64,000 bases of DNA. It comes from Hyaloscypha bicolor E (lineage: Eukaryota; Ascomycota; Leotiomycetes; Helotiales; Hyaloscyphaceae). The notes below the pieces were generated by a model. The model was not told the DNA's origin. It searched no databases and saw only the letters and a list, made by a program, of their open reading frames with translations. Positions 23,601 through 32,896 of the stretch are shown in pieces. Made by a program: the position numbers and the translations under genes. Positions within the stretch are counted from its first letter, which is position 1; every line of letters starts with the position of its first letter. The DNA lies in NCBI RefSeq assembly GCF_002865645.1, contig NW_020194684.1, positions 775,308 through 839,307 of the forward strand. Direction: 5' to 3'.

Positions 23601-24695
23601 TTAAACACTTTTCACTTCACTGTCACTTAATACACGTATCTCACCCTCATCCTCATCCTCATCCTCATTTCTCCTTGCAGGTGTCTTGCCTTCACCCTCA
23701 TCCTTAATTACTTCCACAGTGAAGTCTTTACCCTCACCCTTTTTTACTAACTTATATCCTGGAGGCAGCTTAGTTTCTGCCGAACATAGTCTCAACCGGG
23801 TTAAATCGGCCATCAGCGTGGTGTGCGTTGGCGTTTCCGTTTCGGATTCAGATCTCCATAACCAGGAGCGGCCTTTGTGATTCTCCTTGAAATAGACGTA
23901 CAACACGCGAATAACGCTCCCGAGGCCGATGATAAGAGCAATTGTCTGGGCAGCTGTTGAGACAGAGTTGATATCCCGGATTTCGTTCCACCAGATTGTC
24001 AGCTCGGTCCCGACTATGACAACGCTCCTAACGATGAGGTCGACACAATGGTTCATCTTCCGGAGAACTTTACGGCGCTTTTCGTCAACGAGCTCCCTCG
24101 ACTTCCCCGACTTCCCCCAGCCACGGAGAAGACCCACGAGATTCACGAGGCAGACGACCATGATTCCCAGGTGCACGGCGACATTCACTCCACGGAATGT
24201 GGCCTCGTTCAACCGGATCCGGGCGAAGAAGAATCCATACTCCGGGCATTCTGGAGTGCGCGAGGGCTGCGGCACCCACGCGAACCAGAACCAAAGCTGG
24301 AAGGCGCCGACGGCGATGAGGAGGAGATAGTAGAGCAGACTGAACATCTCGCTTGCTACTACACCGGGAAACCGCGAAGGATCCCAGCGCGCTTTAAAGC
24401 CCGTTGCGAGACGCCATAGGTGGACTGGGACGAGGGTAGCATACGCGCCGAAGGTGAGGAGCAAGATGATATAGACTTCGACGACTTGGAGAGAAGAGCT
24501 GTCGCGCGCGGTAGTGATAACGAGGGCGATGAAGGTGGCAAGCACGAAGAGCGCGTTGGAGAATAGCATCTCGCGAGTCTCCTCCTCAAGGTCGAGATAG
24601 GACGCAAGGAGAACGCCGTACCATTGCAGGTAGAAGCCGACGCGGATTCCAAGGCCATACATGTCAGCGTTTCCAGAGAAGCCGCAGGCAGGCAT
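23601..24695 (-). CDS. Seven-helix integral membrane protein, fungal family of unknown function
   Basis: Intact single-exon gene, 364 aa. I place the start at ATG 24695 (MPACGFSGNADMYGLG): its context CCAACATGCC is near ideal for fungi. The frame stays open to another ATG at 24938, but those 81 residues look like translated 5' leader. Hydrophobic helices lie at about residues 14-34, 45-63, 72-93, 116-140, 168-190, 218-236 and 247-268. A cytoplasmic-looking tail of about 95 residues ends in an acidic Glu/Asp repeat (about 343-352, encoded by alternating GAG/GAT). The sequence resembles multi-pass fungal proteins known only as hypothetical, with conserved MPACGFSGNADMYGLG and QLWFWFAWVP segments. 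Seven helices suggest a receptor-like topology, but nothing shows GPCR function. No RIP stops. It sits between the inverted family-2 repeats, beside the seven-stop pseudogene. Confidence 0.85.
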   Translation of the reverse strand: MPACGFSGNADMYGLGIRVGFYLQWYGVLLASYLDLEEETREMLFSNALFVLATFIALVITTARDSSSLQVVEVYIILLLTFGAYATLVPVHLWRLATGFKARWDPSRFPGVVASEMFSLLYYLLLIAVGAFQLWFWFAWVPQPSRTPECPEYGFFFARIRLNEATFRGVNVAVHLGIMVVCLVNLVGLLRGWGKSGKSRELVDEKRRKVLRKMNHCVDLIVRSVVIVGTELTIWWNEIRDINSVSTAAQTIALIIGLGSVIRVLYVYFKENHKGRSWLWRSESETETPTHTTLMADLTRLRLCSAETKLPPGYKLVKKGEGKDFTVEVIKDEGEGKTPARRNEDEDEDEGEIRVLSDSEVKSV

Positions 24696-25200
24696 GTTGG
24701 AGGATTGAGAGGTTCTTGGCAAACGAGAGATGTAATGAATATAGTTGAGGTTATAGATGGGAACTTGGGTTGAAAACGCGAATAGAATTTGGGGTTGGAA
24801 TATTGAATGGACATTAGAGAAAGGTGGTGATAAACGGACAGGTTCATTTCTTTTTCTCGGCGTCGTGTGGCGTTGGGACGTGGCATTATTGTATTGGAAG
24901 TTTGCTTCCAAAGCATTTTTGTGAACGGAATCACCCATTGTAGTTCAGGTTCGAGGGAGCGATTGGTCTGCCCCGCGACGCAAAAAAAGAAATTCGCTAA
25001 GCCGACTGGTGGAACGAAGGACACGCCCTCTCGGGCCTGGCATAATTATGTAAGCGAACTTACGTCGGAATTAGCCAAATTTTATGAAAGGTGCGGAGTC
25101 ATTTCGCTCTAACCCAAAATCGTTAGTCGCTTCGACTCCAGGTACTGATCCGCATGGCAACCTTGCCAAAATTTACACACCATAGCAGCCACAAGGCTAA
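24696..25200 (-). promoter_or_regulatory. Putative promoter and 5' leader of the seven-helix gene
   Basis: Non-coding, normal composition. A CCAAT box on the minus strand (GATTGG at 24961-24966) lies about 270 bp upstream of the chosen ATG. The leader just before the ATG is C/A-rich with CCTCCAAC, typical of fungal 5' UTRs. No TATA box was assigned. Confidence 0.35.
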
Positions 25201-25536
25201 TAACGATTTCCTGTATAGGGAGTAAGGCCCCAGAGCTCGGATAAGACTGCTTTATAAGTATTTGGGATAGTATAAGCTCGGTAGTGGAGCTATAGTAGAG
25301 AAAGTTTATTATACTATAAAGGGAGACTCTTTATAAATCAGGTATAATAGCAATAATACGAATATGATTTTCTAGTAGGAGGGGTTTAGGGTATCCGGAA
25401 GTGGCTATAGAACCTAACTTACAAGAAAATATAAGAGATATTGAGGTATATACAAATTTTTAAGATACTTAAAGTCAAAGTACCTATTATTTTTTTCCGG
25501 TATATAGGGTTTTCTGGTATACAGGGATATATGTTA
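25201..25536 (-). repeat. Family-2 terminal repeat / MITE, copy 2 (RIP-mutated, inverted)
   Basis: Inverted partner of 20795-21125. Shared blocks include TTTATAAGTATTTGGGATRG, TATAAGCTCGGTAGTGGAGC and GGAGACTCTTT. Most differences put TpA here where copy 1 has CpA or TpG. The outer end reads CCGGTATATAGGGTTTTCTG and closes with ATGTTA at 25536; the inner end starts TAACGATTTCCTGTATAGGG. It marks the border between island and AT-rich DNA. Confidence 0.75.
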
Positions 25537-25636
25537 GATGTTTTAGAGTATTTATAGATTTTGTATTACTTGAACTTAAAGTACCTATGATTTGTTTCGT
25601 TATAGGGGATATCTTAATATATAGGAAGAGATATTA
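25537..25636 (-). mobile_element. Second family-2-like right terminus
   Basis: Ends TATATAGGAAGAGATATTA at 25636. The preceding bases (CTTGAACTTAAAGTACCTATGATT) repeat the subterminal sequence of the copy ending at 25536, so two termini lie in series, implying a nested or tandem insertion. Its left partner was not identified. Confidence 0.5.
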
Positions 25637-26769
25637 CAAATAAATACTCAAATTTTCATAATATCTTTAAACTTTTGTATTTCTAGTCTTATAGATCTTC
25701 TAGGTTTATTATACTCTCTATCCCTTAATTTACGAGTCTTTACTATAGATTGCTTCTGCTTCTTTCTAGGATATACTTTCTGCTTAATAATCTACTGAGA
25801 TTTTGTTTTATTCCCTATTATTTCTGTATTTATTAAAAGGATTATTTGTTTCCCCCTTATTAACTGTCTTTTGTCCTTAGTATTTAGAGGCTTTAGTCTT
25901 TTGTAATTACTATTAGGACCATTAAAAATATCGAACCGTTTAGAATATAAACCCATTTTTTTTGTTTTAAAGAGTAAGAACTATATGAGTAAGATATTAG
26001 TATACTAAGACTTTATATTTTTATAATACTATAAGTCTAATAATAGTAATTATATCTAACTATCCGATTATATTCTAAAGGTATTATCCCCAGAGCCCTG
26101 TAAGCAATATATAGAGATCGGGGCCTATAATAGCCAAAATTGGAAGCTGTATTAGGCAGGTCAAAAATAGTAGTCTGTATTTAGTTAATAATAGATATAG
26201 TATAATTATAGCTGTATTCTACTTCGAATTAGGTTTCTGTTCTGGATATAATAGAGCTTAATTAGGCAATTAGCTTATAGGAACTATTAAATTACAAGAA
26301 TATAAATAATATTAACCTAGAGTTTTAAATAATAGCTATTAAACTTCTATTTGGAAAAGTTTCTTATAACCCATTTATATATATTTATATTAATCTCTAT
26401 CTTACCTAAGACTAATATACCTTCTACTAAACCGACTTTCCTATTATCTTAAATAGTACCCTGCTATAAAACTTGAATAATAACCTATAAATTCAAAAAG
26501 TTTATAGTACTTATAATAACTACTCTAATTAATATATAAAACATTGTTTCTTTACTTAGCTTAAGATATCGAGTCTTTACTAGAGGGACTTGGTTAGAGG
26601 CTATATTTTCCCTAGATACTAATTAGAGGGCTTTAGATTATATGATTTTCAATAGTATTAAGTTATACTAAAATATTTTTATATTTCTTATTAAAAATTA
26701 AAGTAATATTATATAATATAACCTGGCTATCTTCCTGCTATATATAATATCAAACAATAGAGTCAGGAG
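25637..26769. other. AT-rich RIP-mutated DNA, unrecognised minus-strand relic
   Basis: A minus-strand frame at about 25900-25650 is Lys/Arg-rich with few stops and could be the basic tail of a decayed protein. Nothing else was recognised up to the end of the WD40 relic. Confidence 0.4.
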
Positions 26770-28187
26770 GAGCTCTCAAATATAATATTCTACTATAGTA
26801 TATTGGTGGCTGTACCCTAGAGTTGTACTGTCTTGCCTGATACTAATACCAGCAGCCTCGAGTCCGGCAAGAAGGCTATCGACCTGACCCCATTGCTGTA
26901 CCCCTTAAGCATACCAGTAGCCGTATCCCAGAGCCGTACTGTCTTGTCATCTGATACTGATGCCAGCAGCCTCGAGTCCGGCAAGAAGGCCACCGACCAG
27001 ACCATGTTGCTATGCCTCTCGAGCATCTGCTATAGTATACCTGTGGCCGTATCCCAGAGCCATACCGTCTTGTTGATAGACACCAATGCCAGCAGCCTCG
27101 AGTCCGGCAAGAAGGCTACCGAGGTGACCCTGTCGCTATACCCCTTAAGTGTCTGCTATAGTATACTGTTAGCCGCATCCCAGAGTAGTACTGTCTTGTT
27201 AATAGATGCCGATGCCAGTAGCCTCAAATCCGGCAAGAAGGCTACCGAGATAACCTTGTTGCTATATCCCTCGAGTATCTACTATAATATACTATTGGCT
27301 GTATCCCAGAGCAGTACTATCTTGTTAATAGATACCAATACTAGTAGCCTCAAATCCGGGAAGAAGGCTACCGAGATAACCTTGTTACTATATCCCTCAA
27401 GTACTTGCTATAGTATACTTAACTGCTTATTTGAGGCAGCCTATAAAAGTTTATCAAGTCGGTATTTCCATTTATAGTTCAGCCTATAGAATGTATTCTC
27501 CTTCCCCTTACTATAGATAACTAGTATTAAGATATCAAAGATATCTAGTAGGAAATAAATAAGGTCTTCTTTATACTTAGTATCCCGATTTCATACCTAT
27601 AATACTTGCTTATTAAAGCTGAAATAAGAAAGAGGCCTGTCTCAAAGAGTAAGAACAGGAATTCCTGTTATCTTATAAAGCTATACCTTTAATAATTTCT
27701 TATTACCGAGTCAGTTACTATTTGAGGAAAAGAACTCTACTAATAGTAGTATAATAAGCTCTTGAAGTATCTAACTACAGGTAAACCATTAACTATTCCC
27801 AAAAGCTACTTCCTATAGCTTTAAAAACGGGTCTATTTAATCTTTTATCCAAATATCTACTAGATATATATAGTATATTACTGCTTTATAATACTAGTAA
27901 AATATAGAGTTAATAGCTTCCGAAATCTTACTATTCCTCGATTTGTTAATATAGTAAGTATCTATCTAGAAGTATTATAGGCCATTATAAGCAGCCTGTT
28001 ATCTATAGAACTGAAGCTTTTTATATCCGTTTTTCGTCTTTCCAGAGCCATATTTTAGGTTCTTAAAAGTAACCTCTTTATTATCTTCTCTCCAGATATA
28101 TAAAAGTACTATATAAGGTATTATAGGATAGGTAATATTATTTGTAAGGCTAAATTCGCCATTTGCTTCTAGCTTGAGAAGATGTAT
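26770..28187 (-). pseudogene. RIP-degraded HET-WD40 fusion gene lacking a NACHT domain
   Basis: One minus-strand frame runs from 28187 to at least 26817 without any indel (1371 nt). The ancestral start reads ATA at 28187-28185 (expected ATG), followed by HLLKLEANGEFSLT. Residues 1 to about 225 form a HET domain of the HET-D/E type, with EVTFKNLKYGSGK, KKLQFYR, ITGIP and IFDILILVIY. After only about 35 residues, WD40 repeats begin (about residue 261). Each is 42 aa, with EGYSNKVISVAFFPDLRLL and LLWDTA motifs. Canonical HNWD proteins have a NACHT NTPase of several hundred residues between HET and WD40; here it is absent although the frame is continuous. Stops are all TAG/TAA, at positions that family comparison makes Gln or Trp. 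The C-terminal end at about 26770 is ragged. It is broken as it stands; whether the NACHT-less form ever worked is unknown. Confidence 0.75.
26818..27440 (-). repeat. Tandem array of five WD40 units, 126-bp period
   Basis: The marker TACTGTCTTG (or variant) recurs at about 26826, 26937, 27063, 27189 and 27315, giving a 126-bp (42-codon) period; the first unit is shorter (111 bp). Units nearest 26820-27130 keep GC and CpA; those at 27180-27440 are more TpA-rich. High similarity between units is typical of NLR-type WD40 arrays, which evolve by unit exchange and are themselves RIP targets. Confidence 0.85.
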
Positions 28188-28474
28188 TTGGGCCTAAGTA
28201 TTAACTGGTCTATAGATATCGTATTCGATATAGTAAGAGTCTTTATTAGAAGTATTTGGTTAAGGAGGTATATAATTCAGTAAGGAATTATAAATTAGCA
28301 AAAACGGGGTCTGGGTTAAAGAGATTAATAAAAGATTTAAGGCTAAGGCTCTAGCTATATACTAACTATAAGTTAAGAATAGATCTATTATATAATATAA
28401 AGCCAGGTATCCTTAATACGAATTGGGAATAAAGGGCTTGAGATTATTAATATCTATATAAGTAGTAAAGCGTT
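28188..28474. other. AT-rich spacer between divergent relics
   Basis: About 290 bp between the lost start codon of the HET-WD40 relic (minus) and the ATG of the Fot1/pogo transposase (plus). No TIR could be recognised here. Confidence 0.5.
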
Positions 28475-30187
28475 ATGGTATCCGCAAATCCGGACTTAGC
28501 TAAAGTTATTCTCGAAAAGATTAGATACTTTCTAGAGAATACTTATACTACTTTATATAAACTTAGTAGAGTTCCTAAATCAATATTATAGTATTATAAC
28601 TATAGTTATAATTCAATTAAGTAATAGGTAGCTAAGTAATAATGCCTTAGTCTATAAGAGAAGAAGGTACTAGTAAGTTATCTTCTTTAAATATTAGCTA
28701 ATAGGTATCTATTACCTATTAAATTTATAAGAAATCTAGTATATATTATTATACTTTAGTATTTCTCCATTTTCCAGATTCCTATAACTAATTAAAATAA
28801 TATTAAATCTCCGGGAAAGAATTAGCTATAGGCCTTCTATAAATACTACCTAGAACTTAAAGCTATATAAATAAAAGTAATAAATTAGGATAGATATAAT
28901 CGTTATATATATAATAAAGTTATAAACTAGTTTACTATAATTAGAGAAGAACTAGCAAGCCCTATAGTTCTTATTGAAAATATATATAATATAGATAAGA
29001 CAGGTATTCTTCTTAGTATCCTTAATTTGCTTAAGATCCTTATAGGCTAGTATGAATTAAAAACATATAGAAGAATAGGTATAAAACAAACCTTAATTAT
29101 TATAATAGAATATATCTCTACTAATAGTCGGTATCTTAATTCTCTAATTACTTAGCCTACTACTATTTATAGGAGTACTTGGATAACTCACCCTACCTCT
29201 AGATAGTATTATAGTTACTCTAATAGTAGATATATAGATATAGTAATTAGTCTATACTGGATTTGATATATTTTTGACCCTTAGATAAAAGAATAAGTAA
29301 ATAGTAAGCCCTATATATTAATAAATAATAGATTTGGTACCTATAAATTATTAGAACTAATAAAGTTCTATTTTGAAAACAATATAATCCTCTATTGCCT
29401 TTCCTTATATACTTCCTATAAGCTCTAACTTTATAATATTAGTATATTTGGCTTATTAAAGATCATATATTATAAGAAGGTTAAATAATTATATTAAGGA
29501 AATATAAATATAATCAGAAAGCAGTATTTTATTCTTCTATATAATTATATATAATATAAAGTAATAAATTCTCGGAATATTATCTCGGGGTAGTTAAAGA
29601 TAGAACTTTACTCATTTAATCTAGAGTAAGTACTAAAAGAGATCCAGAAGCCAAAAGAGGTAAGAGTTATTAATAGTAAAGCCGATACTACCCTCTATTA
29701 TCTCAAGCTTCCGGAGACTCTAAAGACCTTTAAAAATTTAGCTTCTCTATATAAAACCATTAAGATAAGCCTTAAATATAAGGAAGTACTTAATACTTAT
29801 ATTAAACTAAGTATCCAGAAAATAGCAAATACTATTAAGAATGCTTTTACTAAATAAGTAATTCTTCTAGATAAGAACTTATTATTTTTCGAGTAGAATA
29901 ATAAGAAAACAACCTGTATATTAATAAAAGTAACTATTATAGGTACTGCTAAAGTTATAAGTTATAAGGATATTATTGAGGTATAATAAAAATATAATAT
30001 AAAAGATATAAAGACTATTATAGTTAGAGGATAGCAGATAAAGTATAATAGAGCTCTATCTAAAACTATAGGGAAAAGAATATATAGCTATAAATAAGAA
30101 GAAGTAATAGATGAGATATATTAAAATTTTAGTAATTCAAAATCTGAATCAGAATCAAATAATAATTACTTAAAGAGGAAGTACTGA
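28475..30187 (+). pseudogene. RIP-degraded Fot1/pogo transposase, full-length frame
   Basis: DDE transposases of the Fot1/pogo branch (Tc1-mariner superfamily) excise and integrate TIR elements at TA. One frame runs from ATG 28475 to TGA 30185-30187 (570 codons, about the usual Fot1 length) without indels, interrupted only by TAG/TAA. The N-terminal third fits the CENP-B-type helix-turn-helix (ILEKIRYFLENTYTTLYKLS), then PGKN before the DDE core. The first catalytic Asp is intact (GAT 28994-28996, NIYNIDKTG). The second reads Asn (AAT 29327-29329, INNRFGTY, expected DGFGTH). Further core motifs are FYFENNIILY and LYNYI. The C-terminus is Lys/Arg-rich with the family's GTAKVISYKD signature. 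It is inactive. It diverges from the HET-WD40 relic 290 bp away. Confidence 0.82.
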
Positions 30188-31119
30188 GATTACTGGCAGA
30201 ATTGTATTATCTTAAAGTAGTAGTCAGCCAAAAAAGGCTTCCGGAAAATGGGCAGTTCTGCCTGAAATTACTGGCAGATTCTGGCTCCTTAATTATACTA
30301 TCTACTACTTTCTTTAAATACCATAACTAGAAGTCTCTTATTAGTATTTACTTCTTCTATAATATTTTTACCTTTATTTACTATATTACTGCCATATCTT
30401 ACTCAAGAGCTAAAAGATATAATAATAGAGCATTTACTATTATATTTAATAAGAAACTTTATATTATTTTTTTAATTAAAATTTTCTCTGGAGTAAAAGA
30501 GTAATAAAATTTGGTCTGAATTCTTTAAAGAAGATAATAAGTAAATCCCAGAATTATTAAAATATAGCCTTAAATCTATTCTGGTAGGCTATAATTTAAA
30601 TAATATTAACTATAGCCCTTATAAACTCTTATATATTACTCTTATTATTAGAGATTGGTTTAGTAAGTTTAAAGAGCCTGAACTTCTTCTCGATTCTCTA
30701 TAGTCTAAGGACTTTAATAACATTTCTAATAAGGTTACTTTTAGAGATTCTAATATTATTCTTAATATTAATAAGCTATATTAATATAGTAATTCTATTA
30801 TTATAAACCCACAAAATATCTTTACTAAGGAATCTATATCTATTACTATTCTAATCTAGAATAATCCTATCTTCTACCAAATATTATATAAAGCTATTAT
30901 TAGTATAGGAAGAATCAAAAAAAGTAATTTTAAAAGTATAGATATAATCTATATAATTGAGGTTATATATAGTAAGGAAAGGTATTAGAATTAGATTTTT
31001 AAAAGTCTAATTCAATTATCTGGTTTTAAGAAAAAGAAAAAAAATCCAAAAAATAAAGGGTTATATCCAGGATAGGAAGGATATATAGATAAGAGAAATT
31101 ATTTAATATAGAAGTAACT
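30188..31119. other. Less-mutated patch, then an unrecognised decayed plus-strand frame
   Basis: Bases 30188-30290 keep CpA/TpG and contain ATTACTGGCAGA twice (about 30193 and 30279). From about 30540 to 31070 a plus-strand frame reads with few stops (for example YKLLYITLIIRDWFSKF), ending in a lysine run. No family recognised. Confidence 0.4.
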
Positions 31120-31241
31120 TAATATCTGTCCCTATATCCCGAAATATATCCTATTATAAGACAAATTTATAGTTTAGTAATTATAACTTTTTTCTTAGTA
31201 GGTCTATAAAGTTTATATTTAAAAATATTACTTTCTTTAAC
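31120..31241 (+). mobile_element. Family-1 left terminus interrupted by another element
   Basis: Starts TAATATCTGTCCCTATATCC and follows the family-1 subterminal sequence (compare 16975-17095) for about 120 bp. It then breaks off exactly where a family-2 terminus begins, suggesting that the next element inserted into this one. Confidence 0.55.
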
Positions 31242-32896
31242 TAATATCTATTTCTATATACCGAAAAACCTTATATATCGGAAAAAATTTATAGTTTGAG
31301 GTCTTTAATCTCTACTATATAAATATATAAAGTTATAATATTTATCTCTATATACCGAAATATATAAGGGCTATACTTACCTGGTTATATTAGTAGCCTT
31401 TTTATCTAATACTAAGCAGGTTATATCTAGATTACATAATAGGACAATATAGCTCTAGAATACAGCTATAGGAGTACTACTATAGATAGTTAAGGTCTAT
31501 ACTAGCTCGGTTATATTAGTAGCCTTTTTATCTAATAATAAGCAGGTTATATCTAGATCAGGCAATTTATTAAGATTAGAAGATAGGATAGATAAGGTAT
31601 TCGAATTATTACGAATATCGAAAAAGATCTTAGAGATCTTTTTATTATAAAGAATATCCTTTAGTATCTTCTCTTTAATACTAGTAGTATTAAATACTTG
31701 TAAACCTAGTAAATATATATTAATAAGACAGATATATATAGTTAGGATACCTATATTAATTAAAAGAATAAGGATAGAAAGTAAGCCCTTATAGTAAAGG
31801 TTTATGCCTTCGAGATTAATATATATAATTGGCTTATATGGCTCTAGTAATAAATAATATAAGATAAGTCAGTTAACTAGATTACTGATTTACTTTATTA
31901 TATTAATAATCTCTATCTTGATATCTCTTATACTTATAGCAAGTTATTACTAATATTTCTCCAGAGTATCTTAGGACTGCCTTTTTACTAATAAAACAGT
32001 TATTACTATTACTAGTAGAAGGAGCAGATTTCTTTTAGATATTAGGATTTCAAATTATATAGGCTTATTACTCTAGGTAGAATATAGAATAGTTTTAAAA
32101 GAATAGTATTTCCAGGTTAGTATTAATATAAGAGAGGGCTATAATACTAGCCGGGAATTTAGTATAGGGATCTCAAACTTGATTTATACTTAGTAGAAAG
32201 CAGAGACTTATATAATAGAGAATAGGGACAGATCCTCTGTATTTAGTAAGTAATAGATACTAGGTATAGGATCTATAGTTATAATACTTAAAGTGGCTAT
32301 TATAGCAAGTAATTAGAGTATATTAATAAAACAGGTTATAGTATAATTAAGAGAGGTTTAAAAGAGTTAATAAGGATATTCTATCTTTTAATTTTCTTTA
32401 TAAGAAAATATATACTTACTCTTACTAGTATTAGGCAAGTTATTAAGGCAGTAAATCTATATTTAGTACTAACTCTTTATAGAAAGCAGATATACCAGAA
32501 TGCTTTAGTAAAGGCTATAATATACTAAATAAGCCAGTTCGATTTCGACCTTATTATATAAAGCAAAGTAATAATGTTTTAAAGATATATATAAGAATTA
32601 ATAGTATATATTAGTATTTTAAATATTCCCAATTTCTCTCTAATTATATTAAGTAAAGAAATAATAGTTTCTGGAACTTTCCAAAATTATATATCTAAAA
32701 CATACTATTACCTAACTACTGCCTATTATTTTTCTGCTTCTATATTACTATTATAATAATAATTAAAAAAGGTTTTTATATTTAAAGTTAGTAATAGGTT
32801 TATTATACTATTTATATTAATATAGTAATTTGTGAATTTTGAAATTTGTTTAATTTTCGGTATACCGGGTTTTTTGCTATATAGGAACAGATATTA
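31242..32896. mobile_element. Family-2 TIR-bounded element, 1.65 kb
   Basis: The left end TAATATCTATTTCTATATAC, followed by a second TATATCGGAAAA motif, mirrors the right end (TTTCGGTATACCGGG ... AGGAACAGATATTA, closing at 32896). Both ends carry TA. No transposase is recognisable inside; instead the left part holds a WD40 fragment. Pairing of the ends is inferred from orientation and similarity. Confidence 0.55.
31380..31620 (+). pseudogene. Fragment with two decayed WD40 repeats
   Basis: Two direct repeats of about 50 bp start at 31383 and 31509, exactly 126 bp apart, the length of one WD40 unit. On the plus strand they translate as VILVAFLSNTKQVISR and VILVAFLSNNKQVISRSG. The first is followed by RTI*L*NTAIGVLL, where TAG stands for expected Gln and Trp (xTIxLWDTATG). 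No HET or NACHT part was found upstream; only 140 bp separate the fragment from the left TIR. It is probably the 3' end of an NLR-type or HET-WD40 gene captured by, or interrupted by, the element. Confidence 0.6.

Noticed and set aside
24696..24938. N-terminal extension of 81 residues on the seven-helix protein
   Set aside because: Sequence looks like a 5' leader, and the downstream ATG has a near-ideal context and starts the conserved block.
24359..25024. 221-codon minus-strand frame
   Set aside because: Overlaps the seven-helix gene in another frame, with low-complexity Ser/Pro content typical of shadows in GC-rich DNA.
26833..27477. 214-codon plus-strand frame with internal repeats
   Set aside because: Antisense shadow of the minus-strand WD40 array; the WD40 motifs are on the other strand.
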